The translations under genes were made by a program, and so were the position numbers. The notes under the pieces were generated by a model that saw nothing but the letters and a program-made list of their open reading frames with translations, was not told where the DNA came from and ran no database searches. A DNA stretch of 64,000 bases. Source: Ancylostoma caninum (Eukaryota; Nematoda; Chromadorea; Rhabditida; Ancylostomatidae). The stretch lies in the NCBI GenBank assembly GCA_037903475.1, contig JBAJFG010000574.1, forward strand, positions 372,001-436,000, in the 5' to 3' direction. Numbering within the stretch: the stretch's first letter is position 1; every line of letters starts with the position of its first letter. Shown in pieces: positions 37,501 through 49,551 of the stretch.

Positions 37501-40500
37501 GGGTCAAAGACTTCTACCACTGGTTGTAATGTGTTGTTGAAGAGGTTATGAATGGGTCTGGCGTTGTGTAGCGGACAAAATGCAGCTATTATTCGCTGAT
37601 GAGACACATTACCAAGTGACGTTTCAGTTTAATTAGACGGGAATGTGCATTAGGTGCGAATCTTCTCTAATAGCTATGCTGCGAACCGTCAACGGTTGAC
37701 GCTGGTGGCTGGCGGTGTGCTGCTAATCGTGAAATGACGTCTGAACAGCAAATGCACTATGCTGTGAGTCGATGTCGTGTGCACCTATAATGAACACATT
37801 TCTCGAGTGCTTTACGCGGTATGTCTCATTGCATGAGTGAGCCTTCGTTCTTGTAATCATCTGCCGCCAGAATTGGACCACGGTTTCGTGGGGATGAACG
37901 CTATTGTGCAAGGAAGGGCAAGACAGCGGTGAAGTTCATTGTCTGTTCGATTTACGAAGGTATCGGGTCGTACGTTGACTTATGCAAAAAGGGCGGAAAG
38001 GTTTCATTGTCACTGCGAGCGTAGAAATCATCATTTATCTGGATGGTGTCTTAGAAAAGATTTATCCGTATTAATTCAGATGTTTGAACCTCCCCTCTAG
38101 GATATCAGTAGTGCATATGCTCTTTATTTTTGGAACATTTTTGCATTGTCGCTTTTCTTTGTCAATCCCTCGCATTTTTGCTGGCTGCTGAGCTGCAACT
38201 GCATCGAAATTGAAGTAACTCTTTGGAATTGGGTGCGCGCAGCAACTGAATCCCAAATGTGAATTTCATTTCGAAGAGATTAGTCATGGGGTGATGTCAA
38301 GCAATTCATCCAAGTCAGTAAGCAGGTTTTCATAGGTTTTGAATGGTGCTCGCTGCAAGTGGGGTGAATAATGGGGCATAATTCCAGAATATTGAGTGTC
38401 ATTCGATTTGGTTTTGGAAGAAAGTTGTTTTGGGGTTGTTTGCCCACTAAATTAGCTCTGTTCCCCTCTCGTAAGAGCCTGTTTCTGCGATATTTGCTTG
38501 AAGAGGTTTTCTCAGATGATGTAACGCAACGTATGCAAGCTCTCGCGCCTCGCTCGCCGCCGCGTCCGCCTCCTCCTCCTCGTCGCCTAGAACTTGTTGT
38601 TTATGAGAGGATCGCCGGCGTGTGCGACCGAATGTCTCGTATGACATTAGGAATAAATATTTACGCGGACAGATGGTGGGAAATAGTATTTGCGATGTAG
38701 ATGAGGTCGACGAGGCATGGGATTACGCTGTGAGTGACCAGGCGTTGACCATATCGATTGAGCATGATGGCCCGACCAGCCGCCCCACTCACGCATGAGC
38801 TATCGTCGTTACCTTCCTGTCAGCACTTCCTGATTCGGACGGAGGGCGACGCGGCACGCGATCGGGTATGCTCATTGTCGTCGGAAAGCTTCGAAACAAG
38901 GGGATGTGCACTTTTGTTTTGTACATGTTGAGATGCGCATGAATCAGCCGATGCGAACAAAGTATTTCGAATTTGAATCGACTGCGCCGTGTCGTGTTCG
39001 TCTTTCGAGCAGCGCCTTTGTTAGAGTTGAGGCGTTCGTTACGGACTGAATGGAAATTCCCCGTGAAACTGAAGGCTATGCCAGAACAATGACGTTGTTG
39101 ATGCTTTTTCTCATGAGATAATAAAGTAAGACGAGAAACCTAGCATATCGATGCTGGATATTTGCATTTATTAACACTTTTATGCAGCCTTTTTTAACAT
39201 ACGAAGCCAAATATTTTTGCAGCTTTGCAAACTGATTAATAAGTATAGTAGAGCCTTATGATTTTCTTCAAACAAATTTTTGGCCGCGTATTGTTCATAC
39301 TTGCACTGCAAATGCAGAGCAGGTGCAACAATCCGTAATTGTGGCAGTGGAAGCCGTAAACGGGCAATTTTTCTGTTTATTGTCCGGATCATTATCCGCA
39401 CCCCGCTTTCAAGGTTGTACAGATATTGGGGTTTCTGTATTGTGGAGGTTACAGTTGTTAGGTTATGAGGAGAACAGCCGTTGTCAGCATGGTTAAATGC
39501 ACCTTAATATCTTTTGCAGTATGTCGGTGTAAAGAAAAAGTTTGTAGTTCTAGCACTGCAAGTCAGGAAATAATTTTTCGCAATTTTAAACTTGCTTTTG
39601 AATTTTTTGTAGGATTTTAACAAGATTTGTAGGATAGAAGTCGTTTGGAAAGCAGGTTCCCGTGTTTCTTCCCCTTTCCACATATGTGCATTTTTCAGGA
39701 TGCAAAATCAAGGCACTACGGGCAAAAACTAACACCTACATCAAGACCCCAATCCGAGGAGAGGATCCAGTGTTTGTCGTCACGGGAAAAGCCGAAGATG
39801 TGCTCGAAGCAAAAAGAGAAATCGAATGTGCCGCTGAGCACTTTACGCAAATCCGAGCCAGCCGACGTCATTCGCATGGTACGCGCGCAGTCGTTATTAA
39901 TGTCACTGACATGTTGTCGGCATTCATCAAAGCGTTGAGATTATAGGTGGAGCGCCTGCACCTGGTCATGTCACTTTGTACGTTCGTGTACCTCTTCGGG
40001 TTGTAGGACTTGTGGTTGGACCAAAAGGAGCAACAATTAAGAGGATTCAACAGGATACACATACTTACATTATTACACCAAGTCGTGAACGAGAACCTAT
40101 ATTCGAGGTAATTTTTGCAACTGGAGATGTTTTTTTTTGCTGGATGGAGTAGTCAACAAGAAAGTAGACAGAAAGGTTGTTTCTCATCCGTGCAATGATG
40201 GTTTTTTGAGAGGAGCCAGTCCGCAGTTTGCATTTCTGGAGATAGAGTGCAGAATTTCTGGACGTCTATATGGGTTCCATTCCTTATCTATATGGGTTCC
40301 ATTCCTTAAAGTCGTTTTCAAAATCCCTATAACACTTGTAGTTTTCATTTAATATTGGAACTTTATTGCAAATATGTCCGCTATCTCGATATTTCTGCTA
40401 CCAGCCATACAAAACAAGTTTTTTGTGAGTGTGCGCCCTTGTTCTGCGAGTCAACGGCCAGCATTGAACGCGCAGGGTGCTAATTATTTTCTGTCGATAA

Positions 40501-41923
40501 TCACGCTACGTGTCATTACGGTGTCCGAACGCACACTACTCATCCTTCACCTCTAAGTAATGGATTACCATTGCACTGATGACAAATCCGCTTATGAACG
40601 AGGTGTTTTTAGGTGACTGGATTACCGCAGAATGTCGAGGCTGCCCGTAAAGAGATTGAACAACACATCTATCAACGTACTGGTAATATGCCGATGACCG
40701 ATCCAGAAGCGTCTATCTCGCAATACTCAAGCTTGCAGGTGAGAAACTGCTTTTATCGGCGTGACCTTGAACTCCTATTCAGGCTAAGTCACTGCTTTCT
40801 CTGTTATTCTTTCGATTTATCTTCTTTTTCTTTTAGAATAATCTCTCTCTGGCCGCATCGGCTTCGGCAGCAGCTCGTTCGGCATATGGCAGTCTGGCAC
40901 AACCACCAGTTCGACGTCCAGTTGGCAACGAGAACTTGCCAGAGTATTCTCGAGTCATGGATAGAAATGGCTACAATGGACTTTCCGGATTGGTGCGTTG
41001 TACCGGTACTTCTCCGGACCTGTTTTGAGTTTTCTATCGTGCGCTTTTCAGCTTCGCGGCTATCCACAGCCGACAAAGCCGTCTTCGTACTCTGCTGGAG
41101 GTTCACCTCCAGCTGTTTCGCCATCATTCTTCGGATCTTCCTCGTCGAGCACGACGTCAACTGCCTTCCAGCCATGGTCGAATAATCTGTACACAGGGCT
41201 TGGACTGAGTGACGCTTCAGGTATGCACAAAATGGCGACTTTTTGCCGTAGCGTTTTCGTCATTACCTGAGTCATTTACGTAACCAACGGAACCGGTTTC
41301 AGATTTGTTCTCTACTCGTTCGTCCGTATTATCTGGAGCATCGCTGTGGTCCTCTGGTTTCGGCTCGATGTCATGTGGTCAACAGATTCCTTCTAACCAA
41401 CGTGATGAAGGACTCGGGGACTCACCACCTAACAAGTGAGTGGCACCTTTCTTTTTAGACCTTTTCTTTTATGAGTAGGTGGGACTTATCGAGATCAGTT
41501 TTCTTTTATTGTTCTTCATATATGGTTTTGTGTTGGGAAGCGTACTGTATCTCTGGAGGTTTTTTGAAATTGATTAGAAAAAGTATTTGATGGTAATTTG
41601 GGCAAGTTCATGCTCACAAGATGATCCGGTTTTTCCAAAGTTGCTAACTTTGCATATCCGGCTCTGTGAAACTTGATTTAGAGCGATATGTCTCCGAAAC
41701 TCACATCGTCTTTTCTTTCCTCTTTAATAGATGTAGTAGGATTTTCTCAAGCTGTTCTTACTATTTTCTTCCTCATAATTCTTCATGCTACTTTCCTATA
41801 TTCACAGAATTTGTAATTTTCAGCGTCTCGTCGACCACCTACAATCTGATGTCGTCGATTTGGGCAGACATTGACGCACCTCGTGAGCCGGAGTCGAAAG
41901 GTGTGGCAATGCTGACGGTCTAG
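31653..41923 (+). CDS. mex-3: MEX-3, KH-domain RNA-binding translational regulator
   Basis: Ten coding exons join in phase into 471 codons plus stop: 31653-31776, 33647-33713, 36639-36838, 39699-39878, 39947-40107, 40613-40738, 40837-40992, 41052-41220, 41303-41435, 41824-41923. All junctions are GT-AG. Residues about 110-185 form KH1 (GRQG loop at 128-131, then [17 protein letters not shown]) and about 200-270 form KH2 (GPKG at 215-218, then [14 protein letters not shown]). The rest is Ser/Pro/Ala-rich. There is no RING finger, unlike vertebrate MEX3 proteins. In C. elegans, MEX-3 is a cytoplasmic RNA-binding repressor of maternal mRNAs that specifies early blastomere fate and maintains germline totipotency; the same role here is inferred. 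Family identity is very secure. The N-terminal exons 1 and 2 rest on phase and splice signals only. Confidence 0.93.
31777..33646 (+). other. mex-3 intron 1
   Basis: 1870 nt, GTAAGT donor and TTTCAG acceptor. The first part is AT-rich; 33000-33640 is GC-rich with frames open on both strands and could hold an enhancer or an alternative promoter close to exon 2. Confidence 0.6.
34514..34552. repeat. CT dinucleotide microsatellite
   Basis: About 19 uninterrupted CT units followed by a C-run, inside mex-3 intron 2. Confidence 0.9.
35416..35444 (+). repeat. TTCGAAATCGAAT repeat, copy 3
   Basis: The exact 13-mer at 35416-35428, followed by ATTCACATTCGAATA. It lies inside mex-3 intron 2. Confidence 0.6.
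36775..39868 (+). other. MEX-3 KH1 domain, split by intron 3
   Basis: KH1 is encoded by the end of exon 3 ([14 protein letters not shown]) and exon 4 ([17 protein letters not shown], later [20 protein letters not shown]). The intervening 2860-nt intron (36839-39698) interrupts the codon of the last glycine of the GRQG nucleic-acid-binding loop. The intron contains GC-rich parts at 37260-37470 and 38520-39040. Confidence 0.9.
39974..40693 (+). other. MEX-3 KH2 domain, exons 5 and 6
   Basis: Exon 5 encodes [20 protein letters not shown] and then [22 protein letters not shown]. Exon 6 continues [20 protein letters not shown]. The GPKG loop is intact. The 505-nt intron between them contains a 22-bp tandem duplication at 40265-40309. 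Confidence 0.9.
40265..40309. repeat. 22-bp tandem duplication in mex-3 intron 5
   Basis: TATATGGGTTCCATTCCTTA occurs twice in direct succession with no visible difference, so the duplication is likely recent. Confidence 0.8.
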
Positions 41924-42850
41924 TTGACGTGTTCCGACGTCACATCACTCTTCTGTCCCAGCTTCGGAGGTCCGAGTTCGGTAGGCTACGGTGTTGTAAT
42001 ACTGTCGTTGTGAATGCTAATTGTACTTTGTTTCCTGCCTACTTTCTTACATTTCACCTCCATTTTTCAATCACGAGTACATAGAGGGTCTTAGTAGTAT
42101 TATTACCTAACTAATATATGTACGTGTAGCGGTGCGCCCGCCCTTTTTTTCATTATTTTCCTCTTCTAACCAGTTGATATGATTATTGCCTATTTATTTA
42201 AGTATATGTGTCGACTATTTCATAATCATATATCTACACATATATACCCAGATTACTTAAGAAATTAACCAGAGCTGTATGTAGACGGAGCGATTTATAC
42301 TGCAACACGTGTGAACTGTGCTATCATTCCATTATCAGAGTTTATTTTATGCTGAGAGTCTATGAGCGCGTGCGCTGAGCGTACGTAGCTTTCCCTTCAT
42401 CCTTAAACACATCTTACTACTGCTAACTGCCGTTGTGTTCTCCCGTCCCACTCCCAAAAACGAAACATACAGGAGAAAAAGAAACGATGAACACTTGCAA
42501 ATTTTTATAACTACATTTCTATTATTGTTGAAGATTCTCTGAGTGCTTTATTCAGATATATCATAGTGTGACTCTATACATGCATTTTGCATATTTTGTA
42601 TATTATTACAGAACATTGTAGCAATGAGATCCAGCCCCGTTCCCCTAACTATGTAACATCATTCATCATCATCATTGACTTCTTAATTTGTGAATTCTTC
42701 TGATCTGCATTTGTTGTGTTATAAATCTGAGGTATTGTGTCGTGGTCGTATGCACACATTTGTGGTTGTGGTCGTAGTGTTATGACATGGTGATTGCCAG
42801 TGCACATTCTCAAAGTTCTTATGCGCTTGACATGTCCGACGTTCTCTCGT
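41924..42850 (+). other. Probable mex-3 3' untranslated region and downstream
   Basis: AT-rich and unstructured after the stop. CCTAACTAA at about 42107 resembles a STAR-family (GLD-1-type) site, relevant because C. elegans mex-3 mRNA is controlled through its 3' untranslated region. No canonical AATAAA was found within 900 nt, so the cleavage site is undefined. Confidence 0.35.
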
Positions 42851-44793
42851 ACGGATTATGGGCTTCCTTCCTGCAGTTAGGCACGCGAGTTGCTGTTGGT
42901 GTAGGGTTAGTATAAGCTGCGGGAAAGTATCGTTTTTTAGACTACGAAGACTTTCAGTCGGAATTCCTTGGTTATATAAACACCATCAATTAGGGGTTAA
43001 ATTTCATTTTTGTGACAGCTGGCGTGGATCAGCTGATTTAGCTGGTGCCACTGGCGCCAGATACATCAGAACATCGGGATTTATGTGAAGTACAGGGAAT
43101 TCCCAAAAGTGTAGAATTTTCCCGTAGTTTTTCCCAGGAGAAAAGGGTCTTCCCACCGTCTCGCTCCACTAGAACGCCAATATTTGAGCATCAGTCCACT
43201 TGGCATTTTCACTAGATTTAATCCAAGATTAGTTGCCGTCTATCAACCTTTTAATAGAGCTCGGACCGGATTAAGCAGCGTTGTGGTCGCAGCGATGCAG
43301 ATTATTAGACTTAGGCTTCGTAGGGCAAATCGGGCGATCGCCGCTTGCGTCGTCTGAGACGTTCACAGCGGTGCATAATTAGCGAGAAGCGATTGTCCTC
43401 GGGTTGTTATCCAGACGCCGTGCTGGAAACTCCACAGCGAAAAGTGAAGAGCCGTTCAAGCAGAGCGTCTCGGTAAATGTCTGGGGAATTTCTTGCCAGG
43501 GTTTCCGTTTCCTTCATTGAGGAAACTTCTGCAAGCGGATTTTAAGAAGGGAATTTTCTGGATGCAAATGTGTCATGCGCTGACTAGGAATTGTTTTGCT
43601 TGCTCGTAAAGTCTGTAAATGTAGAAAATTTTCGAAATTTCAACGTCAACTACATACGTGTGCAAGCCACTGTACTTTTGCGAGAATCGATCTGACGCCG
43701 AAGATGCTTCGACAACAACAATGCTCGGGGGATATTCGTGCTGTGGTGATGGTGGTGGCCAGCGGCCCGCGGGCGTCGGGGGCTAAGCTGGTTGATGTTC
43801 GGCCAGGCGTCATAGTTAGATGGCGATGCGGATTTGATGACCACGACGTTGTGGAGCGGAGTGGAGCAACGATATGAGGTGTAACCCAGCGCCGCCGTGG
43901 CCGTCGTACGTTAGAGCAATGCACTTTCGCGTCCGCGGTGGGCTGTTTGCCTGAGCACTACTGCTGGCAGCACGGACAGTGGGGGTGACATGCTCCGAGT
44001 GGAAATATAATAGTGGAGGGTTCGTGGATTGGTTGTCGGACGGGGGGGGGGGGGACGGGGAGGTGGCCTGCCACGTCAGGATGTGGGTGGTCGATTACGT
44101 ATGCACAACACGTCGTATTAAGAATGAGCAGCTGGTGAGAAATTGGATGCCCAGCATGCGATGCGACGACGACGGCCGGGCGAGCATTGTCATCTCTTCG
44201 GCAATACCAATCACGCACCGCCCAGCCACCACAGTATCGCTTGCTAATTCATGTGCCCGGCGGGAGACGTCGCACGCACGCACGCGCGCGCCCGGGGGGT
44301 AATTGGTGTGATTGCACGGCAAGATAAAACCCTTCGATGCCTGCTGCTGTTGCTGCCACTTGCTGAGAATGAGCCGGCTCACCAGAGACTATTGCTATTT
44401 TTGTCGTAGCACTTGATGAGAAGGGAACGGCTTTATTAGGTATTGCCGAGGGCGGTGTTAGATTACATTACTAGCTAAGATGAGCGGGATTCTGGGTTCT
44501 TATTTCGGGAATCTCTGGATCATGACGTCATCCTCCATCTTTTGGATTCTGCAAATTCTGCAATAATTCGATGGTATTGCGTGCCTGTAGCGGGTAGCGG
44601 GCGCACGCGGAGGGATGGTGGAGACAGGGGGGAATGGAGAGAAAAAGTGGGGTCCCCGCCATTTTGGGCACCCGAACAGTCGTCACTGCAGAAAATAAAA
44701 TCACTAAAAATTCATCCTAAATGTACGTCATTGAGAACGAAAAGAAAGTATTACTTGAGATAATGAATTAAGAATGAGCCAACACAAAATTTA
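42851..44793. other. Intergenic, GC-rich at 43640-44310
   Basis: No gene recognised. The GC-rich part contains ACGC repeats and a run of about 12 G (44042-44053), with frames open on both strands and no family features. Confidence 0.4.
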
Positions 44794-45090
44794 CAGTGCC
44801 TGTGATTCACTTTTGTATCGCAGAATACCGCTCCCTGGTCTTCCGCGCTGCATCACCTGTGCGACGCGGCAGATCAGCTGAAAGCAGTTTTTGTCAGCCG
44901 ATGTTCTCCGTCCTTTTTTGTCTGTCTTCAATCCGAAATGCTTGGGTGAAAACATGAGCGAAACATGAATACCGGCACAACCCGACGACTGCAACATCCG
45001 GTTGGTTTGCCGCATCGCTTAAGTAGGTGGTGCGGCGCGGCAGACCAGGCGGACAGTATTCTGTGATGCAAGAGTGATTAACCGGCACTG
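44794..45090. mobile_element. CAGTGCC-family MITE, copy 3 (best preserved)
   Basis: 297 bp bounded by TA on both sides. The left end CAGTGCCTGTGATTCAC and the inverted right end CAGTGCCGGTTAATCAC continue together for about 34 bp (through GCATCACAGAATA). Subterminal GC-rich blocks (GGTCTTCCGCGCTGCATCAC and GGTGCGGCGCGGCAGACC) match copies 1 and 2. The TA duplication and the length fit a Tc1/mariner-type non-autonomous element. No coding capacity. Confidence 0.85.
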
Positions 45091-48020
45091 TATATCTGTT
45101 TTATCAAGTAATTCTGGAAAATTCAGAGAGCCTCTATTTGATGACGAAGATTTGCAATTCCTGTACTTCAGAATTTCCCGCATTCCGTTCTTAGCTTCCG
45201 TTTATCGGCTTGCGTGCAACATTCAGCTCATGCTTACTTACTATTCCTTACCATAGCAGATTTTGTGCAAAAGTGCTGTACTTCCTCAAGGATTTATGTA
45301 CAGCTCCAAAAGTCCCTAAACTCATAATATATGCTCCTTCTAATCAGGGTGCAACTGCACAGTTGCACTTTCTCGGCGACTATTGGGTAAATATAGTGGC
45401 ATAACACTAGTTTTTTTCTCATCCCGGATTGTCTATATATCGGACGTTTTAGTGTTATGAACCAGGTGCGCGCAATAGACGGAAATGTGGATTACACTTT
45501 TTCTAGCTGTACGTCCTGTAGGAAATATCCGAGGATTTTTACCAAAAACCAGTGTTGTTGGAAGTGGCGTCAGGCCGGCGCCGGAGCGAGCGAGCACATG
45601 CGAGCGAAATGTGGAAGCTGGGTAATCTAGTCACGCAAACGATATCATTGTCGGTTTTTCCATGTCCCAATGCTACAATTTTGCCGATTGACGATGCCAG
45701 CGCATTTGTTTCGGCACGGGAAAGAATGATTAGGCTACGAAGCCCACTTGAGAGCGCTTCGCGATAATTGATATCTCTTTTCAAAAGCGGAGGCGCTGTT
45801 TTTGAGCGGTATCCTCGCTAAATCTGGATATACTCTTGGTCTCAAAAGACATGGATATATCGTGATTAAGCTCCAGAGCAAGTGCTTTATTAAACGCAAA
45901 TTCATGAGAGGCGAATAATTCGTCGGAAATGTGATGCATCGTGGAGGAAGTTGTGGGCGATGTCTGTTTTCTGCGATTGGTTTGTTCATAAACCTTTCTC
46001 CGTCCTTCAGTGCCAACTTGTGTTCTCTCCATGCTTCAATATTTACTTATGTATGTATTTAGAGACTATATTATTTATACTTCCAAAAATTTATACTCCA
46101 GTTACATATTTACATTCAATTTTTCTACATCTATTTATATTTCTGTTTATTTGATAGATCTATATTATACTACATTTATTTATATACTTATTCATTTATT
46201 CATTTCTTCACATGTATCCAAAGTTCTCCATGGAAAAAGAGCAAGTAGTCAAAGGCCAGAAATGAAAGCGAATACCTCTAGTTTCTCAATTTTTTTTTGC
46301 ATTCAAAACCAAACAAATTAGTAACTCTGACTCCTGAAAAAAAATATTCAAAAATTAAAAAAAAAAACATATATGAGAGCAATAGACACTCGAGGGCGGA
46401 TAGAGGTGGTTGAATGGGCCAATCGTACAGCATCAGCACCGCCTCGTCATCTCTCATTATGTAGCACACATTTCTTAATTGGTATGGAAATGCAGAAATA
46501 GGTGAACGTAGTGGGAAGTAAGAGGTGGGGGGGGGGGGATGGGGTGAGGTATGCGTTAAATTAAATTTGACCGGCCGCATATTTAAAAATAGAAATATTT
46601 TAAGAGTTCATTACATTATTTTATTTCATTACAAAGAAAATGTAGATGAAACTCTCGTTAAGAACAGTGGTTAAGGAAATTTAGAGAAAATTTAGCAGAC
46701 ATATACACGTCACTTGCTTCTATTTATGGAGTGTTTTTGTAAAAAAAATATCCTAAAAAATCCACATCTTTGGGACTAACCTACGTATTCCACAGGAGTA
46801 ATGTGTGAGTAGTTGACTAGTGTCTCCTTTTATAGGGCCGCACCTTCTCATATGCGATATCCCCGGATTTAAAAGTGTCATCAAGGTTGGACTTCTGATG
46901 GTAATTCATCAAAACATGCATGGATCTAACGTCATCGACTCTGTCGTCACTTGAAATTACAGAGTCGTTACGACTAATGTAGTGCAATAGCACCTCGCAA
47001 TGATGTTGACAGTTCTGCGCTTTTTAGGTACTTTTCACAGTGGCTCGTAAAGTTTTATACTTGCTAGTGGGTATTTTTCGGGGACTGAGGGAGTAGCGCG
47101 TGACGTAGCGTGGGGGAAAGTAGGGCGGTACCGCTATTGCACGATAAAATGCGTTCGGAGTTCCGAGTTAGCACCGAGGACTGAGATGCCTGGATGCACC
47201 AATCGTAAAGCAGTCGCTCCGCTCAGTTTTGCCCAGTGATACGCTGCTCCCAGGGCTAACAGTGGAGCGGTTCTCCAACTGAGACAACTCGTCCGCCTTG
47301 CAAATAGGGTGAGCAAAAAGTCTCCAGATGGTGTTTAAGGAACTGCGTTGTCGTGGAACCTCCTCTGAGCGGTGTCTGTACGTCCCTGCTTTATCAGTGG
47401 AGATTCATGACTGCTCTCATGAAAAATGTGTGCCTCTCTGCCATCCAGAGTGGACAAGTATCGAACGGAAAACACTAAAAAATTGAAAAATGAGAAGAAC
47501 GTAAAAGACTAGAAAAAATGGGTGTGGCGCGTTATACCTCGAAGGGGGTCCGGCCAAGCTCTACGACTAGTCGGTTCACCCAACCGGCCAATAGCAGGGC
47601 TCGTCAGTGCCGCCCACTCCAGGCATAAGGCTCCACACCCGAAAACATGCTCTTTCTTTTTTAATTTTTTTAGTGTTTTTCGTTCGAAACTCGTCCACTC
47701 TGGATTTTGAAAATTACTAAAAAAATTGTTAGACTGCACTAAGACCATCCGATCGCATAAAAATCCCCGTTTTTTTTTGCCCAAAGGAGTTTCCATGCTC
47801 ACCGGGTGCCGAAGAATCCATTTTTCCGCCAAGAATCGCGCAATTTCGCTGCGAAATTCATAGAATTTCACCTGTGCGGAGAGGGTGGTAGGGAGAATTT
47901 TTAAGAAAGGAAGAAAAGTGGTGTGGTGACCAGCGATAGGTGAATTACTGTGGTTGAGGAGAAGCGTGCCACTAAAAGGCACAGAGTCCGTGATGTTAAT
48001 GCAGAAGACGTCAGTCGTTA
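45091..48020. other. Intergenic, no gene recognised
   Basis: Includes an AT-rich ATTTAT stretch at 46040-46210, a run of about 12 G near 46527, and one 71-codon plus-strand frame at 45552-45767 opposed by an 81-codon minus-strand frame. Neither can be assigned. At 47565-47590 CGGTTCACCCAACCGG forms a short palindrome. Confidence 0.4.
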
Positions 48021-48262
48021 CTGCACACCTAGAAACGATGTCGCGTAGCGCCTTCTACTTAGCGCGGCAGACCAGCCTGCCAATGTGATTGTCGGGCGTT
48101 ACCTGGATTGCAGCTTTGCCTATACTGGTAATTTTCACGGCTGATTTTTATGTGTGATCATTCTTACATACACTTACATGGCTTGTATAAAAACGCCCGA
48201 CAACCACAGCACCTAGTTGGTCTGCCGCACCGCGTTGGTGGCGCGGCACGGTTTCGTTTTCA
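48020..48262. mobile_element. CAGTGCC-family MITE, partial copy 4
   Basis: Contains the subterminal blocks (GCGCGGCAGACCAGCC and GGTCTGCCGCACCGCG) and an inner inverted pair GTCGGGCGTT/AACGCCCGAC, but the CAGTGCC tips are missing or diverged. It appears to be a decayed or rearranged relative of the three other copies. Confidence 0.6.
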
Positions 48263-49416
48263 GTTGTGTAGTAACAACTAACGCCTTCTTCAGCTTCTAC
48301 TGCATGCAAACACTTGACATTCTTCCAGGAAACTAAAACTCTTCACTTTTCAGGATGCGTCATCGCGCCGAATCCGCTGTGTTCCCTCCTATCCACTTAC
48401 TACACAGACGTATATTATTTTCTTTATAATATTTTTTCTAATTTTTTACCCTCACACATCGCTTTATATTCGGGAGCCATCACCGCCTTTTCATATATAA
48501 ACTGAGTATTTTTAAGCAAGTTTCATATATTGATATTGTTATAGAATATTTTGAAAGTTTAATAAGAATTGTATTGTATACACGATACATATATGGTTAT
48601 GTGTCTGATGATGGTGTTGTTGTTACGTTTTTATGCACTGAAATGTGGTTGTTTCTTGACTTGTGTGAGCCAGCAGCCAGCCCCCTGCTCCTCCTCCTCC
48701 TCTTCTTCTGCGCCTCATGCTCCCTAAGCCTATCGATCGCGTGGCGCTGCGTGCGTCAAACTTCTGAAGCCATAGAGCCGAAGACGACGTCGCCACCACT
48801 ATCGGGAGGGTGTGAGGTGCCGCGCGTGCGTGCGTGCGTGCGCGAGCAGTAGTGTTCCTCTTGTGCGGGCCTAGACAAAGCCTTTAGCCTTCGCTCTCTG
48901 TTCCTCTCGCTCCTCTTCCTCTCTCCCCGTTCCTTCCTCCCTCTCTCTCCCTCTGTTCCCATATTCGTGTCGTCCATAGTCGATTGTTCGCTTTTTGATC
49001 TCGTTGTGTCCGCTACACTGGTACCACGTTGCCAACCCTCAGATTACGGTAATCCGTGCATTCCTCAACGCCAAATCCACGCCTCGTCGTCCACGAGTGC
49101 TGCGATGGCCTGCCGGCGCGCGCGCGTACGCGTCGCGTCGGCCAATTTTACAGATATGATTGTATGAGCATACATAATTCTACCCATATATGTACTACCC
49201 CATATAAGACAGAGTAACATATACACGTGTTCGAAGTATGTATATGTATATGGAGTCGCTAATCAGATATGTTGATGATGATGTTCTTCTGCGGAGAAAT
49301 TGTTTTCGAGCAATATTGCCAATCCACATAGTAGTGCAAGAACTATAGCATCAGATGCATCACATCCGAACCTCCATCCTGCGAATAAATATTCCGTTTC
49401 GTGCTCTGTACTCCAG

Positions 49417-49551
49417 AAGTGTTGTCATTCCGGCGATGGTCTTTACTCGCGCGAACTCGGCGTCTCTCGTTTGAGCGACATTGTCGAGGAATCAAACGAC
49501 TCCGGGGGCGACGCAAAGCCGGGGGATTCCGCACAGAAAAAGCGCGGATGA
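49417..49551 (+). other. Candidate orphan terminal exon
   Basis: After a CTGTACTCCAG acceptor-like site, a frame of 44 codons runs to TGA. It is hydrophilic and acidic-basic mixed (segments LSDIVEESNDSGGDAK, KPGDSAQKKRG), unlike the biased frames of GC-rich chance sequence. No upstream partner exon could be chained and the minus strand is also open, so this is only a possibility. Confidence 0.2.
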
